Source: a virus
Direction: 5' to 3' (one strand)
DNA length: 21,838 nucleotides
IMG/VR virus record: IMGVR_UViG_3300018875_000072
Coordinates: 1-21,838 of that record
Positions 1 to 6,529 of this stretch are shown piece by piece (position 1 is the first letter of the stretch; the number at the start of each line of letters is the position of its first letter). The notes under the pieces are model-generated. The model made no database searches, had not been told where the DNA came from, and saw nothing but the letters and a program-made list of their open reading frames with translations. The translations under genes were made by a program, and so were the position numbers.

Positions 1-2
1 AT

Positions 3-65
3 GCGGACAAGCTCCCCAGCCTCATTCCCGTTTCATTACAACACAGGAAGGAGGGGGCCGTATGA
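3..65 (+). CDS. 3' end of an upstream gene (partial)
   Basis: The third forward frame is open from the window edge to a TGA at 63-65, and this TGA overlaps the ATG at 62-64 as ATGA. That is the coupling style used elsewhere in this operon, which suggests the last 20 codons of an upstream gene. By position it would be a head-tail connector or tail completion protein, but the visible piece (ending KEGAV) is too short to identify. All three forward frames are open here, so the frame choice rests only on the ATGA overlap. Confidence 0.35.
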   Translation, partial: ADKLPSLIPVSLQHRKEGAV

Positions 66-142
66 ATGGGCAAACGAACGACTTGATCGGCAAGCCGTTC
101 TTTTACCGGATGCCGGATGCGCTTCGGCTGTGTTTTCGATGA
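62..142 (+). CDS. Possible 26-residue peptide between two coupled genes
   Basis: ATG at 62 follows a very strong ribosome binding site (GGAAGGAGGGGG, about 5 nt away). The frame gives a 26-residue peptide starting MNGQTNDL and ending in TGA at 140-142, which overlaps the next ATG (139) as ATGA. Both ends are therefore in coupled configurations. The peptide is short and matches no family I know. It may serve mainly as a leader that delivers ribosomes to the next gene, or it may be the end of a longer gene, since the frame is also open upstream to the window edge. Confidence 0.35.
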   Translation: MNGQTNDLIGKPFFYRMPDALRLCFR

Positions 143-993
143 GAGAGGCGATCAAACAGGCCGTTATGGAATTGGTGCCGGAGCTTGCGGGACGGATTTA
201 TGACGTGCATCCGCCCGAGGGCGCTGTAGATGATTTTTTTGCGGTGCTGCAGCTTGGCGAGGATGTATGGAAGTCACCTTGGGCCGGTTACCGGCAGGTG
301 ATTAGGCTGAAGCTGTACGCAGGCGAGGCTATCGTCTCGCGGCAGCTGGATTCGCAGGCGGAGCGGCTCATACAGGGACTGCATCGCAAGCGGGTAACAG
401 GTCCGGAGAACCGAGCCTTCAAGCTTCATTACCTTGGCGTTCCGGAAGCGGATCAATGGGATTCCGGCCTGGGCTTCATGATCCGGGTTATCCGTTTCGG
501 CGTTTATGCCCCGGAAGCGTCAGCCGACGGCGGAGGCTCCGGTAGCATCGGCGCACCGGATGAATGGCTTTCAGCGCTGATCGTGTGGACTTCCAAGCAG
601 CTCGGAAGCAGCTGGAGCGTTTACCGGACCTCATGGCCGGCGGATCGGGAAGACCATGCCGTGCTGTGGCGATTGTCAGGGTGTGAGACGAAGATGGCGG
701 GAGCGTCCGTATACGAAATCAGCAAAAGCTTCACAGGTCATGTGGCGTCTACTTCTTCTGAGCATGAACAGCTTACGGCATTTTCGCTGGTGGAGTCGCT
801 CGGCTCCCAGGCCCAGCTGCCGCTTGACTCCGAGGCTGGCCGGTATTTGTCCGTCGCCGGTATTTCCGGCAATTTGGAGGCCGATGCGATCTTGAACGGT
901 CAGCTCAAGCTGACGCTCATCCAGCGGCAGATGCGTTCGGCGCAGGAAGCTGCAAGGATTCGCCGCGTTCATGTTCAACCGATTTTAAATTAA
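139..993 (+). CDS. Tail-terminator-like protein with two tandem domains
   Basis: A 284-residue protein using the ATG at 139, chosen because it overlaps the preceding TGA as ATGA. The frame is open back to base 1, but nothing supports an earlier start. Residues 1 to about 126 look like a DUF3168/gpU-type tail terminator: an N-terminal helix, then RIYDVHPPEG, a strand with FFAVLQL, and a C-terminal strand ending near VIRFGVYAPE. A Gly/Ser-rich linker (about 128-140) leads to a second domain (about 141-284) with a similar plan, containing EWLSALIVWTSKQLG, WSVYRTSWP and, late, a LNGQLKLTLIQR strand. Tail terminators cap the tail tube and join it to the head. Position ahead of the sheath gene fits the XkdI/XkdJ slot of PBSX. 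Module 2 has a single-domain protein at the same place. Assignment is by pattern and position, not by a clear signature. Confidence 0.55.
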   Translation: MREAIKQAVMELVPELAGRIYDVHPPEGAVDDFFAVLQLGEDVWKSPWAGYRQVIRLKLYAGEAIVSRQLDSQAERLIQGLHRKRVTGPENRAFKLHYLGVPEADQWDSGLGFMIRVIRFGVYAPEASADGGGSGSIGAPDEWLSALIVWTSKQLGSSWSVYRTSWPADREDHAVLWRLSGCETKMAGASVYEISKSFTGHVASTSSEHEQLTAFSLVESLGSQAQLPLDSEAGRYLSVAGISGNLEADAILNGQLKLTLIQRQMRSAQEAARIRRVHVQPILN

Positions 994-1005
994 GGGGGAC
1001 TCGAG

Positions 1006-1215
1006 ATGGCGGTTAAGAAATCAACCAAGACGGAAGTGAACAGCGGGAGTGAGCCGCGGTATGCATTGGCTGAGTTGACGGCTCATGCCAAGGAGCGGTT
1101 CGGCGTCCGGCCGGAAGTCATTGCGGGCGCGATGTACGGGGCAGCGGGCGGGCTGTTTACCGTGGCGGAGGTACAAGAACAAATCAAACATTTTATGAAA
1201 GCGAAGGTGGACTAA
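1006..1215 (+). CDS. Small tail protein preceding the sheath (YkzL position)
   Basis: A 69-residue protein with a good ribosome binding site (AAGGGGG, about 7 nt before the ATG). It starts with a Lys-rich tail, and its second half has the pattern FTVAEVQEQIKHFMKAKVD. The module 2 gene at 13855-14028 occupies the same place and ends with a related pattern, YTVQQAKEQLTTFLKKEVI. In PBSX a small gene (ykzL) sits just before the sheath gene xkdK. The function of this family is not established; it may be a small head-tail joining or assembly protein. The sheath ATG follows 2 nt after its stop codon, so the two are probably co-translated. Confidence 0.6.
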   Translation: MAVKKSTKTEVNSGSEPRYALAELTAHAKERFGVRPEVIAGAMYGAAGGLFTVAEVQEQIKHFMKAKVD

Positions 1216-1217
1216 TC

Positions 1218-2687
1218 ATGGCGGGAGGAACATGGGATAGCACGAATAAACCGGTATTGCCGGGTTTGTATATGAATTTTAAAGCGGCGGCAGCCTCAGC
1301 GATTCAGGGCGGCGCACGCGGGACGGTCATCGTTCCCGTTAAAGCGAACTGGGGGCCGGTACGCGAGTTTGTCGAGATTGGAAGCGAGCATGCGATCGGC
1401 GAGTCGTTCTCCGCAGATCATGAAAATGGAGCAACCGCTTATCGGACGCTGTATCTGGCGCTGCTGGGCGGTCCGAAAAAGCTGCTCGCGTACCGTCTTG
1501 CGGACAGCACGGCTTCGGCGGCATCAATTACGCTGCAAAATGGCGAAGCGACGCCGTCCGATGTGCTGCAGCTTCAGGCTAAATATCCGGGCAGCCGCGG
1601 AAACGGCTTCTCGGTAACGATTCAGCCGTCGCTGATGGATCCGGCTGCTCGGGAGCTTCGCCTGTATGAAGGGGCCAAGCTGCTCGGCACCTATGTTGGC
1701 GCCGACGGTACGGCAGCATCGATCGCTGCGAAGATGAATGAGGACGAGGAGAACGTCTGGGTGAGCGCAACTGTGCTCGGCGATGGCAGCGCAGTGCCTG
1801 CTGACGTCAACGGCGCAGCATTCACGGGCGGAACCAGCGGCAACAGCGGGATTACCAATGCGGATTATCTTGAGTTTCAAGAAGCCGCCCAAGGCCAACA
1901 GTTCGATGTCGTGGCGCTGGACTATGCGGCCGACATGTCCTTGCTTCAGAGCTTTGCCGCTTGGGTGAAGCGCCTCCGCGAGGAAGGCCGCGGGGTTATG
2001 GCCGTATTCGGCGGAAGCGCGGCCGACGATGTGTCCAAGGATGCGCCGAAGACCGCAGCTGCCCGTTCGCTTGCGCTGAACCATGAAGGCGTCGTGAACG
2101 TCGGCACCGGCGTACGCTTGTCCGGCGTGGATTACAGCTCCGCGCAGACAGCCGCCTATGTGGCCGGTTTGATTGCAGGTCAGCGGCTGAACCAGTCCGC
2201 TACATACGCGGTGACGCCGTTTGAGGATGTCACCCGCCGCTGGAGCCGCTCGGAACAGGAGCTTGCGGTTCAAAGCGGCGTTTTCCTGCTTATTTTCGAC
2301 GGACGCCAGGTGAAAGCTCTGCGCGGCATCAATACGCTCGTGAACCCGGTGGAGGGCCAGAACAATGCGTGGAAGAAGATCCGTTCGATCCGCGTCATGG
2401 ACGCCATTCATGCCGATCTGCAGGCGGCCGCCGAAGGCACGTACATCGGCAAGGTGAATAACACCGAGGAAGGAAGGCTTGCCCTGATCGGCGCCGTGAA
2501 AGAATATTTGGCCCAGCTGTCGCTGAGCAATGTCATCGAGCCGGATGGCTATGACGTCATTCTGGACCCTGCCTATTACGGCGATTCCGCCGTGAGGCAG
2601 CCGGAGCCGGATCAAGTGTTCCTGCAATGGAATGTGAAGCTGACCGATGTGATGGAGCAGCTGTTCGGCACGTTTTACGTGCAGTAA
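1218..2687 (+). CDS. xkdK: Contractile tail sheath protein, module 1 (XkdK-like)
   Basis: A 489-residue tail sheath subunit. It forms the outer contractile cylinder, whose contraction drives the tube through the target envelope. The N-terminus MAGGTW followed by NKPVLPGLY is typical of PBSX XkdK-type sheaths and is shared with the second sheath at 14029 (MAGGTW, NKVRPGVY). The middle contains KYPGSRGNG, matched by ARYGGERGN in the second copy. The C-terminal part has RVMDAIHADL and TYIGKVNN, again matched in the second sheath (RVLDGIANDL, SYIGKVDN); this is the conserved core that makes sheath-sheath and sheath-tube contacts. It is about 50 residues longer than the module 2 sheath, mostly in the middle. 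Its start is set by GAAGGTGG upstream and its place 2 nt after the previous stop. Confidence 0.93.
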   Translation: MAGGTWDSTNKPVLPGLYMNFKAAAASAIQGGARGTVIVPVKANWGPVREFVEIGSEHAIGESFSADHENGATAYRTLYLALLGGPKKLLAYRLADSTASAASITLQNGEATPSDVLQLQAKYPGSRGNGFSVTIQPSLMDPAARELRLYEGAKLLGTYVGADGTAASIAAKMNEDEENVWVSATVLGDGSAVPADVNGAAFTGGTSGNSGITNADYLEFQEAAQGQQFDVVALDYAADMSLLQSFAAWVKRLREEGRGVMAVFGGSAADDVSKDAPKTAAARSLALNHEGVVNVGTGVRLSGVDYSSAQTAAYVAGLIAGQRLNQSATYAVTPFEDVTRRWSRSEQELAVQSGVFLLIFDGRQVKALRGINTLVNPVEGQNNAWKKIRSIRVMDAIHADLQAAAEGTYIGKVNNTEEGRLALIGAVKEYLAQLSLSNVIEPDGYDVILDPAYYGDSAVRQPEPDQVFLQWNVKLTDVMEQLFGTFYVQ

Positions 2688-2855
2688 AGGCAGATGGCCT
2701 ACGGTAACGCGAAGAGCCGTGTAGGCACGAGCCTAGGACGATCCGGAGCCGATCGGGTTTCAACATCTATCGAACCGTTCTGCTGTATGATCCGGTTAGC
2801 GGCACCGTGAGGTCCAATCAACCCAATCATTCAAAAATGCTGAGGAGGAATATCT
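2688..2855 (+). other. Structured leader between sheath and tube genes
   Basis: A 168-nt gap in an otherwise tightly packed operon. Four short complementary arms alternate near its start: AGGC at 2688, GCCT at 2697, AGGC at 2723 and GCCT at 2731. They allow mutually exclusive hairpins, for example GCCTAC 2697-2702 with GTAGGC 2721-2726, or TAGGC with GCCTA in 2722-2735. A further CGGT/ACCG hairpin lies at 2793-2807. There is no T-run, so this is not a terminator. A 40-codon open stretch follows the sheath stop in the same frame but has no convincing ribosome binding site. The likely use is as the translated-mRNA leader of the highly expressed tube gene; that role is inferred. Confidence 0.35.
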
Positions 2856-3263
2856 ATGTTGGATGCTTCAAGAGTCATTATGGGAACGTATGGCCAGGCC
2901 TATATCGACGGGGTATGGCAGACGCATATTAACAAGCTGGAAGCTAGCGTGGAGCTTGAGAAGCGCGAGCTGAAGCTGGTCGGCAACGACTGGACGGTGC
3001 ATAAGAGCGGGAGCAAAAAAGGCACCGGCACGATGAGCGGCTATAAGGTCACATCGGATATGATCGCCCGCGGCTTTACGAAGTTCGATATTATTTCCAA
3101 GCTGGACGACCCGGAATCGTACGGTCATGAGCGCGTGCGCCTGATCCGCTGCATGCCGGACAAGATCCAGCTCGCAAACTGGACTGCGGGTGAAGAAGTG
3201 CAGGAGGAGACATCGTTCACCTTTGAGGGGTACGAGCTGCTCGACCCGATTTCGGCGGACTAA
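2856..3263 (+). CDS. xkdM: Tail tube protein, module 1 (XkdM-like)
   Basis: A 135-residue tail tube subunit, which polymerises into the inner tube inside the sheath. Length and pattern fit the XkdM family (about 130-150 residues). The stretch with KLEASVELEKRELKLVG, then a GTGTMSGYKVTS turn, aligns by eye with the module 2 tube (TLEATVEKEKAELKTMG, then GSGTMTIYYVTS). The C-terminal EETSFTFEGYELLDP is the closing strand, matched by EVAFTFENVRIETP in the second copy. The ATG follows GAGGAGG at good spacing. The gene is set apart by a 168-nt leader upstream and a terminator-like hairpin downstream, which fits separate, high-level expression of a major structural protein. Confidence 0.9.
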   Translation: MLDASRVIMGTYGQAYIDGVWQTHINKLEASVELEKRELKLVGNDWTVHKSGSKKGTGTMSGYKVTSDMIARGFTKFDIISKLDDPESYGHERVRLIRCMPDKIQLANWTAGEEVQEETSFTFEGYELLDPISAD

Positions 3264-3299
3264 TGATTCTATTATAAAAGGTGAAAAAAGCATAGACAT

Positions 3300-3353
3300 G
3301 CAGCATCGATCGATGATTCACGCCGTGAATGTTGGGAGATGCTGCTCTTTTTT
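3300..3353 (+). terminator. Terminator-like hairpin after the tube gene
   Basis: GCAGCATC (3300-3307) pairs perfectly with GATGCTGC (3338-3345). The loop contains its own small hairpin, ATTCAC-GCC-GTGAAT. The stem is followed by TCTTTTTT (3346-3353). This has the form of an intrinsic terminator, but it lies between the tube and the chaperone genes of one operon. Partial termination would lower expression of the chaperone and tape measure relative to sheath and tube. A second, weaker hairpin (AATGGTTCAC 3368-3377 with GTGAACGATT 3397-3406, one mismatch) follows without a T-run. Confidence 0.6.
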
Positions 3354-3440
3354 ATGGGAAAGAGATGAATGGTTCACGCCTTTAATAATCGATGGAGTGA
3401 ACGATTGAAAGGCTAAAGAATCGCGAAAGGGGACGACGAT

Positions 3441-3875
3441 ATGAGCTTGAACGAGCATTTGAGCGAAGAGCAAATTTTGGACAGCCTGTTCGAGGCGGCG
3501 GAGAAGCTGCCGGAGGAAACGGTGCGCATCAAGCGGCTCGATATGCAGATCGTGCTGCACGGTTTGACTTCGAGCAAGGTGGACAGCATCCGCGAGCGCT
3601 GCACGGTCCGCCGGAACGTGAAAGGCGCGGTGGATGAGAAGGTGGATACGGAGACGTTTAACGCGCTCCTGATTTCGGAAGCGACTGGCAGCTTGTCCGT
3701 CAAAGGGCTGACGCTGAACGGCTGGGGCGATCCGCGCATTACCAGCCGCTTGAAGCTGTCGGGCGGAGAGCAAGCGGTCCGCCGTATGCTGCTGGCCGGG
3801 GAGCTGGATGCCGTCGGCGATAAGGTGCTTGAGCTGTCCGGCTTCGGAGTCGAGATCGCCGACCTAAAAAACTGA
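3441..3875 (+). CDS. xkdN: Tail assembly chaperone, module 1, zero-frame product (XkdN-like)
   Basis: A 144-residue protein lying between tube and tape measure, where long-tailed phages encode a tail assembly chaperone (G of the lambda G/GT pair; XkdN in PBSX). It starts after AAAGGGGA with an ATG at 3441. It contains an N-terminal helical segment (LSEEQILDSLFEAAEKLPEE split by a short turn), a middle strand region, and a C-terminal helix pair with MLLAGELDAVGDKVLELSGFG, matched in module 2 by MLLPGEFAALGERVQALNGFD. It ends in AAA AAC TGA, where a slippery sequence permits a -1 shift into a 53-residue extension. The protein is expected to coat the tape measure during tube assembly and not to be in the finished tail. 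Confidence 0.82.
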   Translation: MSLNEHLSEEQILDSLFEAAEKLPEETVRIKRLDMQIVLHGLTSSKVDSIRERCTVRRNVKGAVDEKVDTETFNALLISEATGSLSVKGLTLNGWGDPRITSRLKLSGGEQAVRRMLLAGELDAVGDKVLELSGFGVEIADLKN

Positions 3876-3941
3876 TCGGCTCCGGGGGAATGACTACGAT
3901 GCTGTACCACTTATGGGCCAGGCATCATCTTCGCCCCGGAG
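3866..3941 (+). promoter_or_regulatory. Programmed -1 frameshift signal, module 1
   Basis: The heptamer A AAA AAC at 3866-3872 is in the correct phase for -1 slippage (codons AAA AAC directly before the TGA at 3873). Seven nt after it, CTCCGGGG (3880-3887) is perfectly complementary to CCCCGGAG (3934-3941), giving an 8-bp GC-rich stem over a 46-nt loop, a plausible stimulator. Shifting gives an open frame to TAA at 4031-4033. The same heptamer and layout recur at 16249 in module 2. Confidence 0.8.
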
Positions 3942-4033
3942 AGTTTTGGCGGCTGCCGCGAGGCGAGCGCTTATTGCTGCTCGCTTTTTCCCAGGAGGAA
4001 ATGGACCGGCTCGCCGATCAGAGCGAAATGTAA
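3872..4033 (+). CDS. Frameshift extension of the module 1 chaperone (T-like domain)
   Basis: In the -1 frame after the slippery site, 53 codons run to TAA at 4031-4033, giving a full 197-residue G-T type fusion with the zero-frame product. The extension begins LIGSGGM and contains RPGEFWRLPRGERLLLLAFS, which resembles the T-domain pattern (proline, acidic/aromatic residue, then a helix) of other phage chaperone extensions. In lambda the rare GT product bridges tape measure and tube subunits. Independent translation from the ATG at 3899 is possible, but it has no clear ribosome binding site. The stop overlaps the tape measure's ribosome binding site (TAAGGAGGTGA). Confidence 0.75.
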   Translation: MIGSGGMTTMLYHLWARHHLRPGEFWRLPRGERLLLLAFSQEEMDRLADQSEM

Positions 4034-4047
4034 GGAGGTGAATCGAT

Positions 4048-5829
4048 ATGGCTGAAGCCATGAACTACCGGATGAATCTAGTCATTGATCCGAAAAACGT
4101 CATCAAGGCGAACCGCGAGCTGCGGGCCATGGAGCGCTACTTCGAACGCATCCAGGGCCGGGTGCTGCGAATCGGCAGAACCCGCATGGCACCGGAAATC
4201 GTGCTGAAGGACCGCGCCTCCAAAGGCCTGGACAACCTGCTGGCCAAGATCAACCGCGTGAAATCGCAGGTGATTAATGCGTCGGGAAATGTGAATATGA
4301 ACGTGAATGTCAAGCATTCTGCCCAGCCGCTTAATTTTGATTCCCTGGTAAAGGCACTTAAAGAAAATACAGTTGCGTTGAAGGGCCTTACAAGCGCGCT
4401 TGAAAAGCTGCAGCTTGGCGGCGGAGGCGGAGCTCAGAAGCCGAAAACCAAGCTTGATCATGCCATCGATATGTTTGGCGCAATGAAAACATTCGGCAGC
4501 GGTGCTAAAAGCGTAGGCGAGCTGCGCGATAAGACGAAAAAGGTAGGCGATGCCTGGCTTGGAAATGATACCAAAGAGAACAAAGACTCTTCCAATTCGG
4601 AGAGCTCCTACCCCAAAGAATCCAGAGTGGAACGAGGGAGAAGGCAGCGAAAGGGAAGGGGATTTAGAACGATCGCTGCCGCGGGTGACCTGATTGAAAC
4701 CGTAGGTAATGCAGGTACGGGGATTCTCGGAGGAGCTAGAGACTTCTGGAAAAGCGGAAGCGCGCTTTTTGGTGGTGGCAGCGGCGGTGGTGCCAGCAGC
4801 GCCCCTGCGACCAGCGGGATAAGTGCAGGAAGCAGTGCGGCGACACAAGCAGTGGCGAATCCTGCCAGCAAGGCTGCCGCGACACCGGCAGATAAGATAG
4901 CGGACACTGGCAGTACGGCAGCTGGAGCGGCAAAAGGCACGGACAGCGGGGCAGCTTCGCAAGCGACGAAAGCAGCAGATTCAAATGTTGCTGCTTCCAA
5001 GGTGTCAGCAGGAGCAACTCCAAGCAAGCTTGCTTCCGGCTTCTTAAAGGGAGCAGGCAAGCGAATTTTGGGTCCTTTAGGCTTCTTAGCGGACGTTAAC
5101 GATATTGCTGCGGCCAAACCCGGAAAAGAGCGCAATCAAGCGATCGGCTCTGCCGTTGGCGGTGGTATAGGCGCAACGATCGGCGGAGCGATCGGGTCCG
5201 TTATCCCGGTGGCCGGCACCTTGGTCGGTTCCACCGTCGGTGGCGCTGTCGGCAGCTTCGTAGGCGAAAAAATCGGCGGCGCAATTAACGGGATCACGAA
5301 AACGTTCAAATCGGGCGGGGATAAGGTATCGAAATGGTTCTCCAACACGTTCTCATTCGGAAAAAAGAAAAAGGACGTTGTTGCCGAGGCAAAGCCGGCT
5401 CCGAGGCCGGCAGCACCAGCCGTATCTGCCCCAAGCGCCATGATTGCCAATCCGGCACCGGCAATACCTGCAGGTCCGGCAACCCCACGCCCGGCATCCG
5501 CCCCCGTCCTGCCATATTCCGGATCATTGTTCGGTCCACCGGCCATTGGTCCCGCCCGGAGCCAGGCGTATTCCGCTGGCAAGCAGATGTCGCCGCAGAT
5601 GGTTCAGATCAGTCCGGAGCAAATGAGCGCGCTGACGGGATATTTGCGGGATTCCAAAACGGAGGCGACAACCAACTATAATCTCCCGCCGGGAGCGGTG
5701 CAGGTTACGGTCCGTGAAGATCATCCGGTAGATGTGGAGGGATTGATTCTGCAGGTCGGGCAGCGCCTGAGAGCGGAGTTGATGAAAGCATCCCAGAATC
5801 GGAAGCCGGCTGCGCCTATGCCATATTAA
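4048..5829 (+). CDS. Tail tape measure protein, module 1 (XkdO position)
   Basis: A 593-residue protein with an excellent ribosome binding site (TAAGGAGGTGA) and an ATG at 4048. Position after the chaperone frameshift and before the LysM protein makes it the tape measure that sets tail length and is ejected through the tube. Residues 1-130 are mostly helical with a basic section (RVLRIGRTRM). Residues 250-335 are rich in Ala, Ser, Gly and Thr. About residues 365-415 form a glycine-zipper-like stretch (AIGSAVGGGIGATIGGAIGS and onward) of the kind seen in membrane-inserting proteins. About 447-510 is an Ala/Pro linker, and the C-terminus is a conserved-looking closing domain (SPEQMSALTGYLRDSK). 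No peptidase or muramidase motif is seen. It is not similar in sequence to the module 2 tape measure except for the Ala/Pro linker design. Its function is assigned mainly by position and architecture. Confidence 0.75.
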   Translation: MAEAMNYRMNLVIDPKNVIKANRELRAMERYFERIQGRVLRIGRTRMAPEIVLKDRASKGLDNLLAKINRVKSQVINASGNVNMNVNVKHSAQPLNFDSLVKALKENTVALKGLTSALEKLQLGGGGGAQKPKTKLDHAIDMFGAMKTFGSGAKSVGELRDKTKKVGDAWLGNDTKENKDSSNSESSYPKESRVERGRRQRKGRGFRTIAAAGDLIETVGNAGTGILGGARDFWKSGSALFGGGSGGGASSAPATSGISAGSSAATQAVANPASKAAATPADKIADTGSTAAGAAKGTDSGAASQATKAADSNVAASKVSAGATPSKLASGFLKGAGKRILGPLGFLADVNDIAAAKPGKERNQAIGSAVGGGIGATIGGAIGSVIPVAGTLVGSTVGGAVGSFVGEKIGGAINGITKTFKSGGDKVSKWFSNTFSFGKKKKDVVAEAKPAPRPAAPAVSAPSAMIANPAPAIPAGPATPRPASAPVLPYSGSLFGPPAIGPARSQAYSAGKQMSPQMVQISPEQMSALTGYLRDSKTEATTNYNLPPGAVQVTVREDHPVDVEGLILQVGQRLRAELMKASQNRKPAAPMPY

Positions 5830-5893
5830 CGGTTGGCAGCACTAGGCAGGCAAGAAACTTTAGCAGCATTTTAACGGAAAGGAGGGGCCGGCG

Positions 5894-6529
5894 ATGGAGT
5901 TTATTTTGAAGAACGGCAAAGGGAAGGAATTTATATTTCCGGTTAATCCCGAGGAAGTGACCATCTCACGGCAAAAGGGCTTTGAAACGGCAACGATTCT
6001 AGCCTTTGGCGAGTTTGATTTTCCGCAGGGAAACAAAATCAAGGAAATATCCTTCTCTTCTTTTTTTCCAAAAGAGTTCGATGAATCATACTGCAAAGGA
6101 AGCCGGGATTCGCACCCGAAACCGCAAACGGCCATGAATACGCTCAATGAGTTCCTGGTGTCCAAAACGCCGCTTCAGTTTATCATTACCGAAACCGCGG
6201 TCAATGTACCGGTGTTCGTGGCTTCCCATCAAACGACGTTTCGCGGCGGGGAGCAGGGGGATGTGTATTTCGACCTGACCCTCCGGACGTGGAGTGAGAT
6301 GAAAGTAGCGAAAACCGCCGGCGCATCGGGCATCAACAAAAAGCCGCGGGCCGACATGAAGGAGAAGAGCAAGACTTACACGGTCAAGCCGGGGGACTCC
6401 CTCTCCAAAATCGCCAAGCTGGAGCTCGGGGACAGCTCGAAATGGAACCAGATCTATACACTGAACCGGCAAGCGATCGGCAACAATCCAAATGCCATTA
6501 AACCCGGTCAAAAGCTGGTGCTGCCATGA
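5894..6529 (+). CDS. xkdP: LysM-domain baseplate protein, module 1 (XkdP-like)
   Basis: A 211-residue protein with AAAGGAGGGG before its ATG. Residues 1-135 are the phage-specific domain: FPVNPEEVTISRQKG, then ISFSSFFPKEF, matched in module 2 by FPVNPERIEVKDGSEG and ISFESFFPGR. Residues about 160-211 form a LysM domain (YTVKPGDSLSKIAKLELGDS to the end, GQKLVLP). LysM binds peptidoglycan or, in tail baseplates, joins tube and hub parts, as for phage T4 gp53-like proteins. Here the C-terminal LysM follows a short Lys-rich hinge. The stop overlaps the next start as ATGA (6526-6529). Confidence 0.9.
   Translation: MEFILKNGKGKEFIFPVNPEEVTISRQKGFETATILAFGEFDFPQGNKIKEISFSSFFPKEFDESYCKGSRDSHPKPQTAMNTLNEFLVSKTPLQFIITETAVNVPVFVASHQTTFRGGEQGDVYFDLTLRTWSEMKVAKTAGASGINKKPRADMKEKSKTYTVKPGDSLSKIAKLELGDSSKWNQIYTLNRQAIGNNPNAIKPGQKLVLP

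Noticed and set aside
1-138. N-terminal extension of the 139-993 protein back to base 1
   Set aside because: The frame is open, but no ribosome binding site precedes base 1 in the window, the extension has no family features, and ATG 139 forms an ATGA overlap.
3298-3408. 36-codon frame between tube and chaperone genes
   Set aside because: It runs through the terminator-like hairpin, has only a distant weak ribosome binding site, and matches nothing known.
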